DNA of 64,000 nt from Micrasema longulum. Taxonomy: Eukaryota; Arthropoda; Insecta; Trichoptera; Brachycentridae. The notes beneath the pieces were generated by a model. That model had not been told where the DNA came from. It worked only from the letters and a program-made list of their open reading frames with translations, and searched no databases. The stretch lies in assembly GCA_022494885.1 (NCBI GenBank), contig JAGVSM010003943.1, positions 62,001 to 126,000 on the forward strand, written 5' to 3'. Shown one piece after another: positions 57,416 to 64,000 of the stretch. The translations under genes were made by a program, and so were the position numbers. Numbering within the stretch: position 1 is the first letter of the stretch; each line of letters opens with the position of its first letter.

Positions 57416-59451
57416 ATTTATTCTTATTGTATATTCTTGTAATTGTGTAAAGCACTATTCGTATCGGGCACGAATAGGGGCTGTATAAACATGGACGTAT
57501 ATTTTCACCGGTTTAAGTTTAGTAATTCTGGTTATTTGAGAATGCTTCTCAATCTTCTTTAATCTCTTTCAATAAATTCCTTATATGATTTTTGTCAAGA
57601 GTAACATCGTCCCATGAATAACAATACCTTTGTATTATTATTGGCAAAACCTAAAAGCCAGACGACACTCTTGCCACAATTCTTTTGAAAAATTTTAACA
57701 TCATGTAATCTGTATGTGTTGTCTTGACAACAGTTAAAATTGTTATCACCACCTTTGTGTTGATACGGCAGAACATCCTTATTCAAGGCCTATGTTGCTT
57801 CAGGAACAACCTACTTTTATAAACCAAAACTGTCTTAATTTCTAAATCCTTTTGTTATTAATTTAATGTCATTGGGTTCCAGAAACGTACCCCTTAAAAC
57901 TCTGGTGGCGCTCAAGGGAGATAATCTCATGGCTCTGGAACAGTGAGGTATGGTGAACAACATACCCTCACGCCACAAGTTTTGTGAACTGAGCTAGTGT
58001 TTGATTTGGTGCAGTAATTGTGTGTATAACATTACTGGCACAGGAAATTGTTTGTTCAAAAATGAAATTCGTGGTGTTATACGAATATTCCATGGAAGCG
58101 TTATTCACTGTGGTATGTGAATTAGTCGCTCGGATTTGTGCACAAAGGTTTTGTGTGGTATTGTATTATTGAAATTGTATTATGGATATCGTATTGTATT
58201 ATATTCTGAAATTGTATTTTGTATTTGAATTTTTGTATTTGTCTTCTTGATATGCCATTTCCTGTTTTAATAATTGTATAAGAAGTGCCTAGGATTGTGC
58301 AGGAGGTAATTTTGTTAGTCTCAGAATATTTTATCTCTGTCGAGTAAATTCGGTTAATTGGTACCGCTGATCTACATCATTCCTGCCCATCCTGACACAA
58401 TTTGCAATATATTTTGTAATGTTATTTCTTGATGTAATTTTTCTATCTTGTATATTTAATTGTATGTATATGTCATTATTAATGTGCCTGAGATTAGGCA
58501 TGGAATAATTATTAGATTCAGAAAATTTTATCTCTATAGAGTGAATTCGGTTAATTGGGATCGCTGACCTATTTTATACCTGCCTGTTTCAGTCACAATA
58601 TGCTGTTATGATTTTATTACGAATGTCAAGTTGATACACTGTAGTACTGGTGCAAACAAGAAGTAATTCACTCCTTACACGAGCGAATCGAGTCCTCGGA
58701 CTAATGTTGCAACATCTCTCTGTGTCGGCATTTGCAAACGTAATTAATGTATATTTTTTTTTTTTTGTTAAATTTATATATAACTCGCTTTTCCTGCTAC
58801 CTCTGCATTCTCTCACTATTATGTAAAATAATTGTAATTTCCTAACTCCTACAACGTATTAGACCACACACACATAGGAAGGTAAATCTCAAGAAATTTT
58901 GAATATTTAAAAATAACACTTAGCATAGGGGAACTAAAAAGAAAATGCCTCAAGAAATCTCACCCATCGATTCTACGCTAAGTGTGGGCTTCACCTAAAA
59001 ATCATAAAGCCAAAGTGTTATTCAGTGGAAAAAATTGGCTTCTTCAAATGTGATACAGTGCAAATTCATCACAATCATCATTTATATGCTAGGCTACGCC
59101 ATAGCGTAATATGTTCCTCAAACATACTACTGAATAGGTTTTCTTACTACTATCAATTTTGTATGTTTTTCCATGCTCAGGTTCCACTACACTACCGTCT
59201 GTTGTATACACATTCATATTTCACTAATCGCCCTATGTTACAATTACCATCATTTTTGTACGTTTTATCATGTACAGATTCTATTGTATAACCATTTGCT
59301 GTATGTATTTATTACTGAATGTCCTATGTCTTCCCCCACGCACCACATATAGATAGATTAGAGGATTTTTTAGACCTAAAACCTTCACTACCGCGTCGGT
59401 TAAAAAAATTTGGTTAAATTTTTTTTTCATGCCCCCTGGTTCCGGGAATTG
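57416..59451 (+). other. LTR element 3' internal region, right part
   Basis: No protein recognised. It contains a diverged direct repeat (58287-58610) and a short hairpin 'gtgaggtatg' / 'cataccctcac' (57943-57973). A purine-rich tract directly upstream of the 3' LTR is not obvious ('ggttccgggaattg'). Confidence 0.5.
58287..58610 (+). repeat. Diverged direct repeat, period ~197 bp
   Basis: 'attttatctctgtcgagtaa' with 'attcggttaattggtaccgc' (58329 on) recurs as 'attttatctctatagagtga' with 'attcggttaattgggatcgc' (58526 on). About 120 bp of each unit is alignable, roughly 75-80% identical by eye. Confidence 0.7.
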
Positions 59452-60613
59452 TGTTATGTTTATATTTCACACTTAAAGATTTTAAAGGATTTATTATTCA
59501 AATCTTCCCGCAAACGACCAACAGCGCCACTTACGCCCACTTTTTACAACTATTCCAATCATACCAACCAAAAATAACTTTAATTCTCAGCACTGACAAC
59601 CTAACAAAAACCTTCTAGAAAGGGCTTCTTTCATCTCCGACGGGAAGTTCGCAGATCCGGGCCAGCCAGCAAACAGCAAGGACGTTTCTTTAAGAACCGC
59701 CCCGGACTCCGCGGATAACCCGTTCCAGCCATGTTGTTAGAAACCGCGTTATCAACGGGCGACGATCTCTATATTTGTCAACAAGCATTATAAAGTTGTG
59801 AAGTTTTATATACGACACCGCGTGTGACCGTTTCAACCCGAGCGTCAGTCGGCAGTAAGCGATTCCTCGCGCCCACCTGTCCGCGCCTCGTGACCACGCT
59901 GGTCTCCATCCTTCGTAATCTGCCCCATCCGTGTCTCCGATAGTCCTTGGGAGACTCTGGTTTCAACACGGAATCTCTGGCACCCTAGGAACGGTTTCCT
60001 TTTGTCCATGCGCTCACCCGAGCCCCAACAACCGCCTCGATAGCCCCCCGGAGGACTTTAACGAGCTCCTGGAAGAGTTACTTCCCGAGCCAGCCACTTT
60101 CCACGTGATGCAGCCTCGACAACATCTCGTCGTCCCGCGTGTTTAACGCGAGGCCGTTTACCGGCCTCGCTTCAGCCAGGCCAGGTCGCCTTGGTCTTCG
60201 GGATTCTTCAGACACCCCGTCACGGTGAGATCGTTCCATAATTTCGAGCTAGCTAAACCCTTATTTTCTCTTTAGATCCGAATCAAGCGTGTTGTGGTTA
60301 TCCTATCCCGCCATTCCTCCTTGTCATATGTAATCTGAGAGTTTTGTAGAACTAAATCTGTTATATTGTAATATTAAATTGGCCCCGAGCCTTGAACAAC
60401 AAAGCTGTTTTACTTATTTGTGATTCCTGTGGTCTCGAGCGTTGAGGAGGAAGGGTTTGGAGTCATCAAAACCCTTACGATTTAACCTGGATAAGTGTCT
60501 TGTACTCTCCGCTGAAACTAGCCGGGCAAAAGCTAAGAGCGGTAATCTCCGTCTTCAAGTAGAAATTATTATGTAAACTCAGTGGAAGTACTGTCCACTT
60601 CCCGCCCGTAACA
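59452..60613 (+). repeat. 3' LTR
   Basis: 1,162 bp, the same ends as the 5' LTR. Eleven substitutions and one A insertion separate the two. It is followed by 'gtatgtaaaagccttatggg', a plus-oriented relative of the GGGCGTAT tail. Confidence 0.93.
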
Positions 60614-61117
60614 GTATGTAAAAGCCTTATGGGCGTGAAAAAATAATAAAATAAAAGAAAAAAATAAAAATTGATTTCTAATCATTTATAGAATTAATTT
60701 GTGTTTTCAGTATCTTAAAACATTGGTTCATTCATTATAAAACTTACATTTCTTCAAAATCAATGGACGTGATCATAAACTGGATACGAAATTCGAAATT
60801 TCATTTTATCAAATTATGGATTTGCATCTGTTTGCCTCTGAGGTATAAATACATAATTTTTAAACATTGCACAAAGCTTCAGGATACATTAAAAAATATA
60901 CACATATCTGATCTGCTCCGTCAGCAGATTCTTAGAAATGTTTTCCCAATATCATTATTTGATTAAATAAAATAATTAAATAACGTATTTTTGTGGAAAT
61001 TGTCTCAAGGGCGCTGTGCAACATATATCTTAAATAATTCGTTTTGCAGGTACAGAGCGCATTGGTCGTAAAAAGACATATAAAAAAACATTGCTAAATA
61101 AAATTTATTGCAACAAC
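60614..61117. other. AT-rich interval beginning with a GGGCGTAT-family tail
   Basis: 60614-60680 resembles the 3' tail that flanks the 5' LTR, but in the opposite orientation. A 67-codon ORF (60763-60966) has no recognised motif. Confidence 0.45.
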
Positions 61118-61230
61118 GAAGGCAAACAATTTCAGAGAAACGAAATAAGAAGTCTAGGCATTTACAAGGCCCGTCATTAGTAAGTTTAAATGGCTAATTT
61201 ACACACTGCCTAAATATAATTTAAAAAAAC
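61118..61230. repeat. Fragment of the TAACATATTACAAC MITE family
   Basis: 'aagtctaggcatttacaagg' and 'atggctaatttacacactg' match the interior of the 7-kb copy. Confidence 0.55.
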
Positions 61231-61344
61231 TTCCTAACGAAGCTTGTTTTAAGGCAGACATTCTTAAATGCTGTGCATAATAATAACAAAAAAGAGACTA
61301 CTTGTAAGTGAATAAACTGTACCATTTTAATTATCTCCAAATAT

Positions 61345-61680
61345 ACGTGTTTTTTTTTATTGTCTGTGTTTACCAATTAAAATGCAATTTTAGTCCTTCA
61401 GTTTACGTTGGAAGAACATCAAGAAATTTTGATATTCGTGTTAAAGAACATATTATGAGGCGTTTTCACAATACTAATTTCTCTGAATTCGCAAATCACC
61501 TTATCAATTTAAATCATGACTTCAATAAAAAAACAGGAGTTAAAATCTTATAAACCAATGATAAAGGGTTAAAAGTAAATAATATGGAAATATTTCACAT
61601 TGGGAAAGTTTTAAAGAATAATGTTCCTTTGATCAATAATCAAACATCACAATATAGTCCTTCGTACGATGTTCCACTGT
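61345..61680 (+). pseudogene. Penelope-like element GIY-YIG endonuclease fragment
   Basis: The plus frame reads 'CVYQLKC' (GIY-type motif), 'VYVGRTSRNFDIRVKEHI' (YIG motif plus catalytic Arg), 'FANHLINLNH' and, after one TAA (61551-61553), 'NNMEIFHIGKV' with the conserved Glu, to a stop near 61681. Spacing and motifs fit the C-terminal endonuclease of Penelope-like retroelements. The RT part is absent, so the copy is 5' truncated. A hammerhead-like motif lies about 230 bp downstream. Confidence 0.85.
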
Positions 61681-61913
61681 AATGGTCACCCTAAACCTAT
61701 TAGACTCACCCACTCCCTCCATCCCATCTACCCTTTTCAACTATTTCTTAAAAAACATAAAATATTTTCATAATTTAATCAGTGCATGTTTGTCCTAATC
61801 AGTGCATGTGCTTATTAAAATGCATGTCGTGTTGGTTTCATATTTTTGTGCAACAACTTGAAGGTGTATAGTGGGTTTTGCATGTTGGTTTGCATGTTGG
61901 TTTAGTTGGTATC

Positions 61914-61947
61914 CTGACAAAGAGACGGGAACGTCTCAAAACCGGTA
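61914..61947 (+). ncRNA. Hammerhead-ribozyme-like motif of the Penelope-like element
   Basis: CUGACAA (consensus CUGANGA, one change), a perfect 6-bp stem II GAGACG/CGUCUC with GGAA loop, AAAA in place of GAAA, then CCGG and the GUA cleavage triplet followed by GACA. Penelope-like elements are known to carry short-stem-III hammerheads in their terminal repeats. Two core changes make this copy probably inactive. Confidence 0.55.
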
Positions 61948-61981
61948 GACAGAAAAGTCGGTAAGAGGTTATATGCAAATA

Positions 61982-62799
61982 TTTAATAACATTTAGTAAA
62001 ATGTTCGACCACAAAGTTAATGCTTTAAGTATGAATAATATCTATAAATATTATTATAACGAATGAATGTGTTTGTTTTCCTAAATGAATCCAGGCCAAC
62101 GTGTAGTTTATATGTTAACTATCAATTGGTATCAGGAAAACATGTATGAAATTATGTTTTCCACTTACATAAGAGAAAATTATGGCAATCATTAGAATAG
62201 GAGAAGTTTGTCTAAGTGCTTCCCAAAGTAGGTGTGGTGTAACTGTCTCGTTCTTGGTACTGTCCCGGGTACAACTATTCTACTCTCGGTAGAAACCCTC
62301 CACCGCCCGCCGCGCACTCGGCACAATCTTAACCCGCTTTTCCCCGATTCATTAAAACTTACCCTTATTCATTGAAACATAAAACACTCGAGGGTGGCCG
62401 TAGCCGACGTCAGAATATTTTAAATTATAACCCTTTTAATTAGTTTATCGCTAGAAAATTATATTATCCCATGAATAATGAAACAGAAAAGATGTAAAAA
62501 AGACACAAAACGGAATGCAAATTGAAAAATTTTGGAGTCTACCACTTGTTAAAAAGTTAATTTTAAAACTATGCATAATGGCAAGAAGGATTTAAAAACA
62601 GCGTAATTAATTCATAGAGAATAATGAAATACCCCTATTTTACAACTTAACAATTGTAAAGCTTGTAAAATACTGACGAATAAAAAAATGTTTTTAGTAC
62701 TTCCCGATAACAAAAAATATTTTTAAGTTTATAACTTTAAATTCCCGAAGAAACAATTCGTTGCATTGTTCACGCCCCTAATACGTCGCTAAATTTGTT
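61982..62799. other. Interval with a GC-rich patch
   Basis: 62220-62420 is GC-richer ('ctccaccgcccgccgcgcac') and unique in the window; possibly regulatory. No gene recognised. Confidence 0.35.
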
Positions 62800-62890
62800 A
62801 ATGCCTGTTATTGGCTGGTTTCATAAGAAATGTAGATGTTCAAAGATAGATAGAGAGGTGAATGTTACCCAGTTTGTAATGTGAAAACTT
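62800..62890. repeat. Fragment of the TAACATATTACAAC MITE family
   Basis: 'gcctgttattggctggtttc' and 'agaggtgaatgttacccagt' match the family interior. Confidence 0.5.
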
Positions 62891-63680
62891 AAATAAGGGC
62901 CCCCTATTTTTATACTTTTACAAAGTTTGTATTCTTTTATTTATACAGAATAATGTTCCCGCACTGGGGTGTCCCGTGCCGAGGGAAATATTTTACAATA
63001 AGTAAAATATGCCTTAAATGAGTTATTTTACAAAGTTAAAATAATGATAAAATAAAAACGTATTAAATCTAATTAACATAATTATCATTAACATAATAAA
63101 CAATATAAACTTAAATAATCATAACAAACCTAACCAATTTATATTATTACAATAGGAAGTTAACATTTATCTTAAATTTAATCTACAAAGTAAAATTAGG
63201 TTTTCCATGCTATGTGTAATTATTTAACAAAGAAAATCGCAAAATAAGCTCATAGATTATTAATTTGTAAGTAAAATGTATTTATTTATTCTTAAAACAT
63301 CTACACTGATTCTTAATGATTTTTGTCTAAATTAACCCGCCCGTTCCTGTGATGTAATGGGGTTGAAAATTGTATTTAATTGATTAATATCTCGGTAACT
63401 GGTACGAATATGACAACGAACTAAGCCTTTGCACATAAAAAGAATATAAAATATATTTATCAGGTATATTGGATAATTTTAAATGAATTATTTTGTCCAT
63501 CAGGATCTCCGAAAATGACAAAATATCGAGTAACCCGAAATAAATATACAATAATATATTCATTTGAAAGAAAAACATGTAATATGATTAGATCACTAAG
63601 AAACGTACACACATTAAATTCAATAAGATAAAAAGAGACAGTGATTATCAAGAGATCGTTTTTTAACCTCAGGTTACCAC
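62891..63680. other. AT-rich interval
   Basis: No recognised content; the ORFs at 63384-63651 on the minus strand are unsupported. Confidence 0.5.
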
Positions 63681-63690
63681 ACAGTGAGTA

Positions 63691-64000
63691 GAGGGAATTT
63701 ATATCGATATATAATACACTAAATTTCGTGTCAACGTGGACAAAAGAGTATGGTTTACTTATAAACCCATCTAAAACACAAATTATGTTTGCGGGTAGTC
63801 AAAGATTGCTTAGTAAGCTGGACGTATCTTTACTTAATCATCTTAATGTCAATGGTACCAATATTCAATACAGGAAATTCGTAAAAAATCTAGGAGTACT
63901 CATGGATGACCATCTATGCTGGCGGGCTCGTACTAATGAATTAAGCCGCAAAATATTTTTCAATCTACATTCACTTAGAAGGTTGCAAAAATTCTTACCT
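63691..64000 (+). pseudogene. Non-LTR retrotransposon RT, partial, continues beyond the window
   Basis: The plus frame is open from about 63691 to the window end and reads 'WTKEYGLLINPSKTQIMFAG', then 'RKFVKNLGVLMDDHLCWRAR', 'ELSRKIFFNLHSLRRLQKFL'. These are the post-catalytic palm and thumb blocks (NP.KT...F, NLGV..D..L.W) of Jockey-superfamily RTs. The YADD block should lie just upstream but is missing, so the copy is 5' truncated at about 63690. The 103 codons seen carry no lesion, so it may be fairly young. Confidence 0.82.

Larger units (their letters stand above)
46802..60613 (+). mobile_element. Ty3/gypsy LTR retrotransposon (mdg3-like), with nested insertion
   Basis: Two LTRs (46802-47962 and 59452-60613) with TG..CA ends enclose gag, a -1 frameshift site and pol in the order protease-RT-RNase H-integrase. 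No env and no chromodomain are seen. The integrase tail (LAPRF..AKVVKK..S..Y.L.D) recalls the mdg3/micropia group. The LTRs differ by 11 substitutions and a 1-bp indel, about 1%, so integration is recent. The 6.4 kb between pol and the 3' LTR includes a minus-strand non-LTR element. The immediate flanks ATAT and GTAT are not a perfect TSD. Confidence 0.9.

Noticed and set aside
53738..57430. TSD of the nested non-LTR element (ATTTATTTTCTTAT / ATTTATTCTTAT)
   Set aside because: The match needs a 2-bp gap in low-complexity sequence; used only as a tentative boundary.

Overview
This window looks like repeat-dense intergenic (or very long intronic) DNA from an insect nuclear genome. It is AT-rich, no ORF resembles a conserved host protein, and nearly every recognisable coding stretch belongs to a transposable element in some state of decay. 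The element set (R1-clade and Jockey/CR1-type non-LTR elements, a Ty3/gypsy element with chromoless integrase, a Penelope-like fragment, hAT/BED, pogo-like and mariner-type DNA elements, tRNA-derived SINEs) is typical of arthropods. The order of insect cannot be fixed from the sequence. No rRNA gene, functional tRNA gene or CRISPR array was seen.

Layout. 1-9 kb: a decayed reverse transcriptase (RT) relic, the first of two inverted 0.8-1 kb repeat copies, SINEs, a degenerate 24-bp tandem array, a perfect 23-bp-arm hairpin and foldback MITEs. 9-18 kb: the second inverted repeat copy, a candidate host promoter/first exon near 10.7-11.0 kb, a pogo-like MITE (TA duplication), SINEs, paired CRE palindromes, GC-richer blocks at 15.0-15.7 and 17.4-17.8 kb, and a MITE interrupted by a 298-bp non-LTR 3' fragment. 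18.97-21.81 kb: a complete but dead hAT element with an 8-bp target site duplication (TSD). 22-34 kb: mainly AT-rich DNA with SINEs, dispersed repeats and a Penelope-type hammerhead-like motif. 34.06-38.42 kb: an R1-clade element (minus strand), one nonsense codon away from an open ORF2, inserted with a 12-bp duplication into a dispersed repeat whose empty site is also in the window. 39-44 kb: RT relics, one of them broken by a 547-bp DNA transposon and by a second transposase fragment, plus a mariner fragment. 46.80-60.61 kb: a 13.8-kb Ty3/gypsy element with 1.16-kb LTRs about 1% diverged, gag, a canonical -1 slippery heptamer at the gag-pol junction, a damaged pol, and a minus-strand non-LTR element nested in its 3' part. 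61-64 kb: a Penelope-like GIY-YIG fragment with a downstream hammerhead-like motif, and an RT that runs off the end of the window.

The genes do not form a pathway; their relationships are nesting, relative age and shared mobilisation signals. The observations most worth following are a 3'-terminal hairpin with compensatory base changes shared by two diverged non-LTR elements, complementary lesions in two copies of a Penelope hammerhead core, the gag-pol slippery site, the heat-shock-like promoter of the hAT element, and the filled/empty-site pair for the R1-clade insertion.
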